Position numbers and translations under genes: made by a program. Below, piece by piece: positions 1 through 9,019 of a stretch of 64,000 bases of DNA. Origin of the DNA: Luteibacter yeojuensis. Its GTDB lineage: Bacteria; Pseudomonadota; Gammaproteobacteria; Xanthomonadales; Rhodanobacteraceae. Position 1 is the stretch's first letter. Each line of letters opens with the position of its first letter. Location: contig NZ_JAAQTL010000001.1 of NCBI RefSeq assembly GCF_011742875.1, positions 496,001-560,000 of the forward strand, in the 5' to 3' direction. The notes under the pieces were generated by a model that made no database searches, was not told the origin of the DNA, and saw only the letters and a program-made list of their open reading frames with translations.

Positions 1-2408
1 CCGACGACGGCCAGCGCTCGTTCGTGGACCTGAACACCATTCCTTCCAACGCCATCGAGCGTATCGAGGTGCTGAAGGACGGCGCTTCGTCGCTCTATGG
101 TGCGGACGCCATCGCGGGCGTGGTGAACGTCATCCTGCGTCCGGACTACCAGGGCACGGAATTCACCGCCGACATCGGCACCTCGCAGCATGGCGGCGGC
201 ACGACCAAGCGCGCCACGGTGCTGTTCGGCGGCGGTGACCTGAAAAAGGACGGCTGGAACGCTTACCTGAGCGCGGAATGGCAGCGGGACGAGGAAATCC
301 TGACGCGCCAGCGCGGCTATCCGTACAACACGGCCGACATCCGTCGCAGCGGCGGAAACAACCTCATCGGCGGTCAACCGTCGCAGAATTCCGGGTCGAT
401 CTATGGCACGGTCACCCCGGGCACGTTGTCGCGTCCCGGCGATGTGACATCCGGCGTTGCCGATCCGGATGGCGTGGCGCAGCCGCTCGCACCCTGCGGT
501 CCGAGGTCGACACTGGTGACCGACGACCCGGCGAATCCGGGCAGCTACTGCGCGCAGAACTTCGCACGCTACACCGCCATCCAGCCCACCATGGACCGTC
601 GTGGCCTGTATGGGCGTTTCACCCTCAACGTGGGCGAGCGCTCGAAGGCCTACCTGGGTGCCAGCTACTACGAAGTGACCACGACCTTCCCGGGCGCGCC
701 GGCACAGATCCAGGCGGGGACGCCGCGCAACACGAATTCGATCGCCCTGCCGGCCACGCTGCCCGACGGCTCGCTCAATCCGAACAACCCGTTCGCGGCG
801 GAGGGCAAGGCCGCGCTGATCAACTTCGGTTTTCCCAGCGCGCTCGCCAGCGGCGGCAGCAAGAACCACAACCTGCGCATCATGGGCGGCTTTACCGGGT
901 ACTGGGGCGACTGGGGTTACGACACCGCGCTGGTGTTCAATCATTCGTCGCTGGATACGTGGCTGAACGGCTTCCTCGACTACAACAAGCTGATCGAGGT
1001 CGTCACCAACGGCACATACAACTTCCTCGACCCGGGGTCCAATTCCCGGGAGCTGCTCGACGCGCTGTCGCCGCAGCTGAAGAAGACATCCACGAGCGAC
1101 CTGCAGCAGTTCGACTTCCGCGTCACGCGGCCGCTGGCCGACCTGGGCGGCGGTGCGCTGGGGCTGGCGGCGGGCATCGACGTACGCCACGAAGAGCAGG
1201 ACGATCCGGACCTCAATCCGGGCCTGCGTGCGCAGGGTCTCGGCATCGCGCACGTGAAGGGCGACCGCACGGTATCCGGCGCCTATGTGGAACTGGATGC
1301 GCCCTTCCTCGAGTCGCTGGAAGTGGACGTCTCGGGCCGGTTCGACCATTACTCGGACTTCGGCAACAACTTCTCGCCGAAGATCGGCATCAAGTGGAAA
1401 CCCATCGAGGAGCTTGCCTTGCGCGGCACCTTCTCGAAGGGATTCCGCGCGCCAAGCTTCGCCGAGAATGGTTCGAGCGAGGCGCAGGGCTTCGCCACGT
1501 ACACTCCGCCGGAAGACTTCCAGGCCCTGCACAACAACAGCGGCTACGTGCAGCCTTATGGCCTCGCTTTCCTCACGCGGGCCAATCCGGACGTGAAGCC
1601 CGAGCGCTCCAAGAGCTGGACGTTCGGCGTGCTTTACCAGCCCACGCAGGACCTCAGCGCGTCGCTGGATTATTACCGGATCAAGAAGACGGGCGTGATC
1701 GCGCAGCAGAGCCCCAGCGCCGTGCTGGATGCGTACTATGCCGGCCAGCCGTTGCCGGAAGCCTCGGCCATCGTGCCCGACGTGCCCGACCCGGCGGCGC
1801 CCGATGCGTTGCCGAGGCCGTTGATCGTCTCCGCGCCCTACGTCAACCAGAATGCGCTGGAGACGAAGGGCCTGGACCTCAACCTCAAGGCAGGATTCGA
1901 CCTTGGCCCGAACGTGCGCTACACCAGCGAACTGAACCTCACGAAGATCATCACGTGGAAGCTGACCCTCGAGGACGGCACGCGGCTGGAATTCGTGGGC
2001 ACGCATGGACCCTATGGCGTTTCCTCGGGCGCGGGCACGCCGCGTTATCGCGGGTCGTGGGCCAACAGCATCCAGTTCGGGAAGGCGACGATCACCGGCA
2101 CGTTGTACTACACCAGCGCCATCAAGCTCACCGCGCCGGACATCGCCCCGGGATGCTTCTCCACCAACACGGACACGGGCGCGAACGTACCGGCGAGCTG
2201 CCGCATGGCCTCGTTCACCGACTTCGACCTGACCGGCCGTTACGACCTCACCGACAAGGTGGCGATCACCGGTTCCGTCATGAACGTGTTCGACAAGAAG
2301 GCGCCGTTCGACCCGCTGAACTATGCCGCGCTGAACTACAACCCGACCTACGCACAGAACGGCGTGGTCGGCCGGTTCTTCACCCTTGGCGTGCGGGTGA
2401 AGCTGTAG
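1..2408 (+). CDS. TonB-dependent outer-membrane receptor (5' end outside window)
   Basis: The reading frame is open from the first bases, so the signal peptide, TonB box and start of the plug lie upstream of the window. What remains (about 800 residues) opens with the end of the plug domain (VEVLKDG-like IERIEVLKDGASSLYGADAI, then GVVNVI), followed by a long beta-barrel. The FSKGFRAPSFAE segment and a C-terminal beta-strand ending in LGVRVKL are typical of the family. Such receptors take up siderophores, vitamin B12, plant glycans or other large substrates across the outer membrane, powered by TonB-ExbBD. The substrate cannot be read from the sequence, and no neighbouring gene in the window suggests one. 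The GTG at 24 is internal and is not the start. Confidence 0.93.
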   Translation, partial: DDGQRSFVDLNTIPSNAIERIEVLKDGASSLYGADAIAGVVNVILRPDYQGTEFTADIGTSQHGGGTTKRATVLFGGGDLKKDGWNAYLSAEWQRDEEILTRQRGYPYNTADIRRSGGNNLIGGQPSQNSGSIYGTVTPGTLSRPGDVTSGVADPDGVAQPLAPCGPRSTLVTDDPANPGSYCAQNFARYTAIQPTMDRRGLYGRFTLNVGERSKAYLGASYYEVTTTFPGAPAQIQAGTPRNTNSIALPATLPDGSLNPNNPFAAEGKAALINFGFPSALASGGSKNHNLRIMGGFTGYWGDWGYDTALVFNHSSLDTWLNGFLDYNKLIEVVTNGTYNFLDPGSNSRELLDALSPQLKKTSTSDLQQFDFRVTRPLADLGGGALGLAAGIDVRHEEQDDPDLNPGLRAQGLGIAHVKGDRTVSGAYVELDAPFLESLEVDVSGRFDHYSDFGNNFSPKIGIKWKPIEELALRGTFSKGFRAPSFAENGSSEAQGFATYTPPEDFQALHNNSGYVQPYGLAFLTRANPDVKPERSKSWTFGVLYQPTQDLSASLDYYRIKKTGVIAQQSPSAVLDAYYAGQPLPEASAIVPDVPDPAAPDALPRPLIVSAPYVNQNALETKGLDLNLKAGFDLGPNVRYTSELNLTKIITWKLTLEDGTRLEFVGTHGPYGVSSGAGTPRYRGSWANSIQFGKATITGTLYYTSAIKLTAPDIAPGCFSTNTDTGANVPASCRMASFTDFDLTGRYDLTDKVAITGSVMNVFDKKAPFDPLNYAALNYNPTYAQNGVVGRFFTLGVRVKL

Positions 2409-2440
2409 GAAGCATTGACGGGCCCGGCCTTTTGCTTTAA

Positions 2441-2474
2441 ACGGCTCCCTGGGGGAATACCAACAGGGGGCCGT
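2441..2474. terminator. Hairpin after the TonB receptor
   Basis: An 11-bp stem (2441-2451 with 2464-2474, one G-T pair) lies 33 bp after the receptor stop codon. There is no T-run, so it is at best a weak terminator or 3'-end stabiliser. It also ends just before the start of the next small gene and could mask its ribosome-binding site. Confidence 0.35.
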
Positions 2475-2481
2475 AAAGGCC

Positions 2482-2688
2482 ATGGCAAGTCGATTCACGC
2501 ATTTTCGCTCGATCGAAGTCCGTTCCAACCCGGATACCGCGGCAGCATGGCCGGACGGCTTCATGCCGGGCACGGTCGCGCCGTTCGTGATGCGCTACGG
2601 CACCGATTTCCTGGTGGCCATGCAGCGCGCCGCGACAGCGCACGATGCCGCCGAGGCGACCGCCGCCTCCGAGGCCGAGCCGGCTTAG
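2482..2688 (+). CDS. Small hypothetical protein, 68 aa
   Basis: Unrecognised small soluble protein with no signal peptide or membrane segment. The N-terminal two thirds look globular (a run with FVMRYGTDFLVAMQRA may form a helix), and the tail is Ala/Glu/Thr-rich and probably disordered. An AAAGG sequence lies just before the ATG, with a G-rich stretch further upstream, so the ribosome-binding site is only moderate. Third codon positions are GC-rich as in real genes here. It ends 7 bp before the convergent stop codon of the next small gene. It could be a lineage-specific conserved hypothetical or a chance frame. Confidence 0.45.
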   Translation: MASRFTHFRSIEVRSNPDTAAAWPDGFMPGTVAPFVMRYGTDFLVAMQRAATAHDAAEATAASEAEPA

Positions 2689-2695
2689 GGACGCG

Positions 2696-2845
2696 CTAAC
2701 GTTCCGCGGGCCGTGCCGCCGGTGCCCGCTCGCCGTCGTCGGGTACGTCGCCGGCCGGGCCGCCGCGATGGATGGCGCCGATCACGAAGATCGCCACGAG
2801 CGCGACGATCAGCGCGATAAGGGCGTAGTAACGCGAACGGTTCAT
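2696..2845 (-). CDS. Small one-helix membrane protein, 49 aa
   Basis: The protein starts MNRSRYYALIALIVALVAIF, giving a positively charged N-terminus followed by one hydrophobic helix (about residues 8-24). A short Gly/Pro/Asp/Ala-rich tail of about 25 residues follows. A GGAG ribosome-binding site sits about 7 bases before the ATG. The layout suggests an inner-membrane peptide anchored with its N-terminus inside and its tail in the periplasm. It is 64 bp downstream of the histidine kinase stop codon on the same strand and may be co-transcribed with it. I do not recognise a family. Confidence 0.6.
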   Translation of the reverse strand: MNRSRYYALIALIVALVAIFVIGAIHRGGPAGDVPDDGERAPAARPAER

Positions 2846-2909
2846 CGGGTGCTCCGGGGGGACGAGCCGAGTCTCACGGGCGGCCGGTCAAGGAAATGGA
2901 TGGCCGGTG

Positions 2910-4931
2910 TTAGGGGTTCGTGCCGTCAATCAGGTCCGCCACGGCATCGACCAGGGCGTGGAGCGAGAAAGGCTTGCCGAGGATGGATGCCCTGGGCGGC
3001 AGCCGCGGCGCGTCGGCGAACGCCTCCCACGCGTAGCCGGTGATGAACAGCACCGGGAGATCGGGCATGGCTTCGCGCGCGAACTGGGCCAGCTGGCGTC
3101 CGTCCATGCCTGGCAGGCCGATATCGGTGACCAGGATGTCGGGTCTCGAGGCGCCACGCAGGGCGCGCAGGGCCTCCGCGGCTTCGGCATGGTCTTCCAC
3201 CGAATAACCCGCTTCCTCGAGAACCTCGCGTGCGAGGGACCGCAGCATGTGTTCGTCTTCCACCAGGAGGACGCGCCGGCCCGCCCCGTGGCAGGTGCTG
3301 CGATCGATATGCGCGTGCGTGGCCTTGGTGTCGCCGGCATGGCGCGGTAGCCACAGGCTCACCGTGGTGCCCTTGCCGGGTTCCGATTCGATGATCGCCC
3401 GGCCGCCCGTCTGCCGCGCGAAGCCGTCGACCATCGAGAGGCCGAGGCCCGTGCCCTGACCGATCGATTTGGTGGTGAAGAACGGATCGAAGGCCTTCTC
3501 CGCCACCGCACGCGACATGCCGGTGCCGGTATCGGTCACCGCGATGACGACGTAGTCGGCCCGCCCCATGCCGATGTCCTGGGCCACGGCGTTGCGTGTC
3601 GCGATGCAGAGCATCCCGCCGCCGGGCATCGCGTCGCGTGCGTTGATCGCGAGGTTGAGGATCGCGCTTTCCAACTGGCTCGCGTCGGAAAGCGTGCGCC
3701 ACAGGTCGTGCTGCATGCGCAGCTCAAGGGCTACCTGTTCGCCCAGCAGCGGGCGGAGCAGCAGGTCCAGCCCGCGCACGATGCCGTTCGCATCCACGTC
3801 GGACAGCGACAGGGCCTGTTGCCGCGCATAGGCGAGCAGGCGATGGGTGAGGCCGGCCGCGCGGTTGACGGCACCGTGGGCGGCATCGAGCATGCGCCGG
3901 GTATTTCCCAGCCTGCCGTTCTCGATGCGTTCGCTCACGATCTCGATGGCGCCGCCGATGCCGCCGAGGATGTTGTTGAAGTCGTGCGCGATACCGCCCG
4001 TGAGCCGTCCCAGCGCCTCGAGCTTCTGCGCGTGGCGCAACTGGTCCTCCATGTCGCGCCGCTTCTGCACGTCGCGGCCCATGCCATAGACCACCTCGCC
4101 GTCGGGCACGCAGGTCCAGGCGAACCAGCGGTGGCTGCCGTCCTTCGCGCGCAGGCGCACCTCGAGGTCTTCCACCGTTTCGCCGTCCAGCAGTTGGGTC
4201 ATCGCGTCGCGGGCACGATCGAGGTCGTCGGGATGGACGAGGTCGCCGAAGCCCATGCTGGTGACCTCGCCGGCTTCGTACCCAAGCTCCTTCTGCCATG
4301 CCGGATTGACGTTGCGGTAACGGCCGTCGCGCGCCATGACGATGTAGAGGTCCGGCGACACGGCCCAGATCTGGTCGCGCTCGCGCGTGCGGACGTTGAT
4401 CTCGCGCTCCAGCGAGTCGTTCAACTCGCGGAGGGTCATTGCCGAGCGCACGCCGCGCGTGGTCTCGTTGGTCATTGCGTACATCCCGATGACCTTGCCG
4501 CATTCGTCGCGCAGGGGCGCGAACGAGAAGGTCCACCACGTGCTCTCGACGAAGCCGTGCCGGGTCATCGCCAGCGGCAGGTCGCGATGCATGCTGCCGT
4601 TGCCGGCCAGCGCCTGCGCCACGTGCCCGGCGATGTCGTCCCATACGTCGGCCCACAGTTCGTCGAAGCGCTTCCCGATGGCGCCGGAGAGACGCCTGCC
4701 GAGGATGGCCCGGTAGGGATCGTTGAAGAAAAAGACCTGTCCCGGTTCCGCCGACACGAACATGGGCTGCGGCGAGCCGAACATCGTGGCGAGCATCGCG
4801 CGAAGCCCCACCGGCCATGTCGCCACCGGGCCCAGCGGCGAACGGTCCCAGTCGAAGGCGCGTATCTCGGCGGCCGTCGGGGAGTCGGCGGGGAGGAAGG
4901 CGAAGGGATCGGGGTAACGGTGGTTCGACAT
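2910..4931 (-). CDS. Hybrid PAS-PAS sensor histidine kinase with C-terminal receiver
   Basis: A 673-residue protein without a clear membrane segment, so it probably senses a cytoplasmic signal. Domains in order: a PAS-like domain (about 25-155), a second PAS with PAC (about 185-290), HisKA with the H-box TGGIAHDFNN (His316), and HATPase_c with the N-box AINARDAM and G-boxes DTGTGM and GQGTGLGL. A receiver (about 553-670) follows, with its phospho-acceptor Asp603 in VTDIGLPGMDG. This is the FixL-like AHDFNN kinase type. There is no HPt domain and no response-regulator gene next to it, so the output partner is unknown. I chose the ATG at 4931 because the frame upstream to 5075 has no PAS-like content and would overlap the divergent small gene. 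The ribosome-binding site is weak. Confidence 0.88.
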   Translation of the reverse strand: MSNHRYPDPFAFLPADSPTAAEIRAFDWDRSPLGPVATWPVGLRAMLATMFGSPQPMFVSAEPGQVFFFNDPYRAILGRRLSGAIGKRFDELWADVWDDIAGHVAQALAGNGSMHRDLPLAMTRHGFVESTWWTFSFAPLRDECGKVIGMYAMTNETTRGVRSAMTLRELNDSLEREINVRTRERDQIWAVSPDLYIVMARDGRYRNVNPAWQKELGYEAGEVTSMGFGDLVHPDDLDRARDAMTQLLDGETVEDLEVRLRAKDGSHRWFAWTCVPDGEVVYGMGRDVQKRRDMEDQLRHAQKLEALGRLTGGIAHDFNNILGGIGGAIEIVSERIENGRLGNTRRMLDAAHGAVNRAAGLTHRLLAYARQQALSLSDVDANGIVRGLDLLLRPLLGEQVALELRMQHDLWRTLSDASQLESAILNLAINARDAMPGGGMLCIATRNAVAQDIGMGRADYVVIAVTDTGTGMSRAVAEKAFDPFFTTKSIGQGTGLGLSMVDGFARQTGGRAIIESEPGKGTTVSLWLPRHAGDTKATHAHIDRSTCHGAGRRVLLVEDEHMLRSLAREVLEEAGYSVEDHAEAAEALRALRGASRPDILVTDIGLPGMDGRQLAQFAREAMPDLPVLFITGYAWEAFADAPRLPPRASILGKPFSLHALVDAVADLIDGTNP

Positions 4932-5077
4932 GTCCGGCGCCGGTAGCTGGCTTCCGGAATAATGCAAGGGCCGCGAAGGCTGCGTCGTTGCGAATCTTGT
5001 CGTGGCGTGGCTGTCACGCGCGATCCACGGCCAGCGTCGGAACGTCGTCCACGACACCAACCCGAGGAGGGACACGC

Positions 5078-5203
5078 ATGAACGACGACAGCGCGCCGCA
5101 GCCAGGCAAGCAGAAGGGCGGCATCGGTTACATACTTCTCTGGATCCTGGGCGTGCCCATCCCGATCCTCATCCTCATCGCCCTGGTACGCGGCTGCACC
5201 TGA
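5078..5203 (+). CDS. Small one-helix membrane protein, 41 aa
   Basis: Very short gene with a strong GAGGAGG ribosome-binding site 7 bases before the ATG, which is the main reason to believe it. The first 15 residues are hydrophilic. A very hydrophobic stretch rich in Ile, Leu and Pro (about 17-36) then makes a single membrane helix, and the protein ends in ALVRGCT. The two Pro residues in the helix (VPIPI) are unusual for a simple anchor. It is divergent from the histidine kinase. No family is recognised; similar tiny membrane peptides are common and mostly uncharacterised in xanthomonads. Confidence 0.65.
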   Translation: MNDDSAPQPGKQKGGIGYILLWILGVPIPILILIALVRGCT

Positions 5204-5297
5204 GGTAAGGGCCGGTTCCCGATATGCTTCCCTGGTTCTCCAGGGAAGCCCCCATGTCCGAACCGACCCTCCCGCGCAGCCCGGGCTCAAGGAGAGG

Positions 5298-5322
5298 GCG
5301 CGGGGGCCCCCGGCCCCCGCGC
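5298..5322. terminator. Perfect 11-bp GC hairpin after csbD-like gene
   Basis: The arms at 5298-5308 and 5312-5322 are perfectly complementary (GCGCGGGGGCC with a CCC loop). The hairpin begins 8 bp past the stop codon of the csbD-like gene on the minus strand. It has no T-run, so it is either an unusual terminator or an mRNA-stabilising 3' hairpin. Confidence 0.5.
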
Positions 5323-5329
5323 AGGACTG

Positions 5330-5515
5330 TCAATGATGGCGATCGTTGTCGCGGGCGCGATCCGCTGCCTTGCCGACTTCACGCTGGGCCTTGCCGACAT
5401 TCTTTTCGATCTTGCCAGCCGCTTCCTTTGCGTGGTTGCCCGTCATCTTGCCGGCCGCTTCCTTCAGGCTGCCCTTGACTTCGTGTTTCATGCCTTCGGT
5501 ACGGTTCTTGTCCAC
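5330..5515 (-). CDS. CsbD family stress protein
   Basis: A 61-residue very hydrophilic protein with the CsbD-family pattern: MKHEVKGSLKEAAGKMTGN, then a second amphipathic repeat around AAGKIEKNVGKAQREVGKAA. CsbD-like proteins are small, helical, probably partly disordered and induced by general stress in many bacteria; their molecular role is not established. The start is a GTG with a strong GAGGAGG ribosome-binding site 6 bases upstream. The neighbouring DUF6496 gene is also a Lys-rich small stress-type protein, and the two are transcribed divergently. Confidence 0.9.
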   Translation of the reverse strand: MDKNRTEGMKHEVKGSLKEAAGKMTGNHAKEAAGKIEKNVGKAQREVGKAADRARDNDRHH

Positions 5516-5712
5516 GGTGACCTCCTCGCTGTGACTGCGCCTTTCGCAGTGCGATCTGTGTACTCCGGCTGTGGATTACCGATGCGTGAAGCCTGCGTAC
5601 GGCCTGCTTCACCGTTTTGGCCGCGCTGACGCGGACAGCACACGCGCATCACGTTTGCCCGAGCAGTCTCGTCAGCCGACGACACCGTCAACTCCCGGAG
5701 GAGCCTCGAGTC

Positions 5713-6300
5713 ATGCCTGAGAAGAAAACCACTGCCAGGGCACGAAAGGACAAGCGCGAAGGGAAGTCGGCCTCGACACAGGCCGGTGAATACGTACGCG
5801 AAGAGATCGAGCATGTTCGCGAAGGCAAGCATGGTGCACGTTCCGCCAAGCAGGCCATCGCCATAGGCCTGTCGAAGGCCCGCCGGGCGGGGGTCAAGGC
5901 CAAACCGTCGAAGACGGCGAGCAAGGCGACGAAGAAAAAGGCAGCGCAGGATTCCCGCGCAGCCACCCGCAAGCGTTCGTCGGGAACGACCGCGAAGAAA
6001 TCCGCCACGCGCAAGCGCGCGTCGACGAAGAAGTCCACGGCGAAGAAGTCCGCGACAACGAAATCGACGGCGAAGAAATCGACAGCCCGGTCGCGGGCCA
6101 CGACGGCGGCGTTGAAGCGCGATGGGCGTTCAGCCGCATCGAAGCGGGCCCTGTCGGCGCAGGGGCACAAGGCTGCCGCCAAGCGCAGCGCTTCCAGCCG
6201 TTCGGCCTCCGCGAAGAAGGCGGCGCGGACGAAGGGCGCGGCGGGACGTAAGACGGCCGCGAAGAAGGCGGCACGGACGAGGGCGCGGAAGGCGTCCTGA
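5713..6300 (+). CDS. Lys/Ala-rich histone H1-like protein (DUF6496-type)
   Basis: A 195-residue, extremely basic protein. Residues 1-65 form a conserved-looking module (EGKSASTQAGEYVREEIEHV, then GKHGARSAKQAIAIGLSKAR) that I recognise as the DUF6496 type. The rest is a low-complexity tail of KK, AAKK, STAKKS and RKRAS repeats like eukaryotic histone H1 tails or bacterial AlgP/Hc1 proteins. The tail would be disordered and bind DNA or RNA. The start ATG at 5713 has a GGAGGAG site 9 bases upstream; a longer upstream frame lacks such a site. A strong hairpin follows the gene. A role in nucleoid compaction or stress is inferred from composition only. Confidence 0.8.
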   Translation: MPEKKTTARARKDKREGKSASTQAGEYVREEIEHVREGKHGARSAKQAIAIGLSKARRAGVKAKPSKTASKATKKKAAQDSRAATRKRSSGTTAKKSATRKRASTKKSTAKKSATTKSTAKKSTARSRATTAALKRDGRSAASKRALSAQGHKAAAKRSASSRSASAKKAARTKGAAGRKTAAKKAARTRARKAS

Positions 6301-6305
6301 CAAAA

Positions 6306-6333
6306 GGAAGGCCCGCCGCGAGGCGGGCCTTCC
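6306..6333. terminator. 12-bp hairpin between convergent genes
   Basis: A perfect 12-bp stem (6306-6317 with 6322-6333, loop GCGA) lies between the DUF6496-type gene and the convergent small acidic gene. It probably ends transcription from one or both sides, although a clear T-run is absent. Confidence 0.65.
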
Positions 6334-6353
6334 GGTATGGGGGCAGAGCGTTG

Positions 6354-6506
6354 TTAGAGGGCGTCGCCGCTCAGGCGGCTGGCCACTTCGCCCAGCCAGT
6401 CGTAGCCGTCCATCTCGCCGCCGAACAGGTCGAAGCTGCCGCTGCCGTTGGCACCGGCGGCGAATTCGTAGGTGGCGATGCCGTATTCGTTGCGCAGTTC
6501 GTTCAT
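6354..6506 (-). CDS. Small acidic hypothetical protein, 50 aa
   Basis: The protein reads MNELRNEYGIATYEF, then a Gly/Ser-rich middle (AAGANGSGSF), then an acidic C-terminal part with GGEMDGYDWLGEVASRLSG. A GGGAG ribosome-binding site stands 8 bases before this ATG, so I chose it over the longer frame from 6650, whose N-terminal part is Arg/Pro-rich and looks like noise. There is no signal peptide or membrane helix. The Gly-Gly in the middle recalls double-glycine leader peptides, but no processing or export gene is nearby, so that reading is weak. Function unknown. Confidence 0.55.
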   Translation of the reverse strand: MNELRNEYGIATYEFAAGANGSGSFDLFGGEMDGYDWLGEVASRLSGDAL

Positions 6507-8153
<1,647 letters not shown>

Positions 8154-8164
8154 GGACGGATCGC

Positions 8165-8389
8165 ATGGCTTTCCACGAATTCCGCCTCGAGGGCGACTAC
8201 GTCGAACTCAACCTGCTGCTCAAGCTGGTGGGCATCGCTTCCAGCGGCGGCGAAGGCAAGCATATGGTCGCCGACGGCCTGGTTTCCGTCGACGGCGTGC
8301 GCGAGTTGCGCAAGACGTACAAAGTGCGTGCCGGGCAGGTGGTGACGATCGGCGACGAGGAAATAAGCGTCCTGCCCGAGTTCGACTGA
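8165..8389 (+). CDS. S4-domain RNA-binding protein, YbcJ-like
   Basis: A 74-residue single-domain protein. It matches the S4-fold YbcJ family: LNLLLKLVGIASSGGEGKHM is the helix-turn that contacts RNA, followed by VADGLVSVDGVRELRKTYKV and a short beta ending. It probably binds structured RNA in the cytoplasm; the exact target is unknown in the family. It lies 11 bp after the formaldehyde dehydrogenase gene and is probably on the same transcript. TGAGGA upstream of the ATG provides the ribosome-binding site and overlaps the preceding stop codon. Confidence 0.9.
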   Translation: MAFHEFRLEGDYVELNLLLKLVGIASSGGEGKHMVADGLVSVDGVRELRKTYKVRAGQVVTIGDEEISVLPEFD

Positions 8390-8398
8390 GCGGCGCCC

Positions 8399-8482
8399 AA
8401 GTCGCTGGGTGCCTGCTTTCGCAGGCACGACGTGCGGCAGCATCCCGTCGTCGCCCCTGCGAAGGCAGGGGCCCAGCGACTT
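8399..8482. repeat. Inverted REP pair, second family (AAGTCGCTGGG type)
   Basis: Two copies of a palindromic unit in opposite orientation: 8399-8432 (AAGTCGCTGGG, a small hairpin, then ACGACG) and 8446-8482 (CGTCGTC, hairpin, CCCAGCGACTT). This is a different family from the GTAG/GTGG REPs in the window. A single homologous copy is found inside lexA at 14734-14770. The pair lies between convergent genes and can fold into a large stem. Confidence 0.85.
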
Positions 8483-8496
8483 GCGTTCCCCTGGGG

Positions 8497-8832
8497 TTAC
8501 ATCCCGGACGTGGAAGACTTCGCCGGTGCCGACATCGAGTCGTCCTTCTTCATCTTGTGCGTCTTGTGGGTCGACTTCATCGCATCGTGGCTCATCGAAT
8601 CCTCGCCCTTCTTCATCGAATCGTGGCTCATCGAGTCGCCGCCCTTCTTCATCGAATCGTGGCTCATCGAGTCGTGGCCCATCGAATCGTGGCCCATCGA
8701 ATCGCCGCCCTTCTTCATCGCTGCGGTCGAGGACGAGGTGGGAGTGGCTTGCGAAGCGTCCTGGGCGAGGACGGCCCCGCTCATGGTCATACAGCCGGCG
8801 AGCATCGCGACGATCAGTTTCGTATTGCGCAT
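8497..8832 (-). CDS. Secreted Met/His/Lys repeat protein (pentapeptide MXKDX-like)
   Basis: A 111-residue protein with a clear signal peptide (MRNTKLIVAMLAGCMTMSGA, cleavage likely near VLA-QD). The mature part is almost entirely short repeats built from DSMGHDSMSHDSMKKGGDSM-like units. The family resembles the pentapeptide MXKDX repeat proteins of proteobacteria. Regularly spaced Met and His residues in a periplasmic, disordered chain suggest copper or silver binding, but that is inferred from composition. The repeat DNA is internally near-identical, so copy number may vary between strains. It is convergent with the S4 gene and separated from it by a REP pair. Confidence 0.85.
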   Translation of the reverse strand: MRNTKLIVAMLAGCMTMSGAVLAQDASQATPTSSSTAAMKKGGDSMGHDSMGHDSMSHDSMKKGGDSMSHDSMKKGEDSMSHDAMKSTHKTHKMKKDDSMSAPAKSSTSGM

Positions 8833-9019
8833 GATGGATCTCCTGGAACGGATGGCGCCTTGGGACTCTCGGCGATGTTCGGCGCGAAGGCATCGCTCAC
8901 CGGTAAGACCGGACTAGCAAAGGTTTGCTGACGCTATCCCTTTTTCAACGCGTTTTCTCTTTGCAAAGCAGCAAATTGTCGGCATTCGTTCAGGAGAGCA
9001 TGCGTCGCCATTAACGACC

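Noticed and set aside
4932..5075. Longer histidine kinase starting at 5075
   Set aside because: The extra 48 residues have no PAS-like content and would overlap the start region of the divergent 41-residue gene, which has a strong ribosome-binding site.
6354..6506. Double-glycine leader bacteriocin or lasso-type precursor
   Set aside because: A single GG and acidic tail are not enough; no transporter-protease, cyclase or immunity gene is adjacent.
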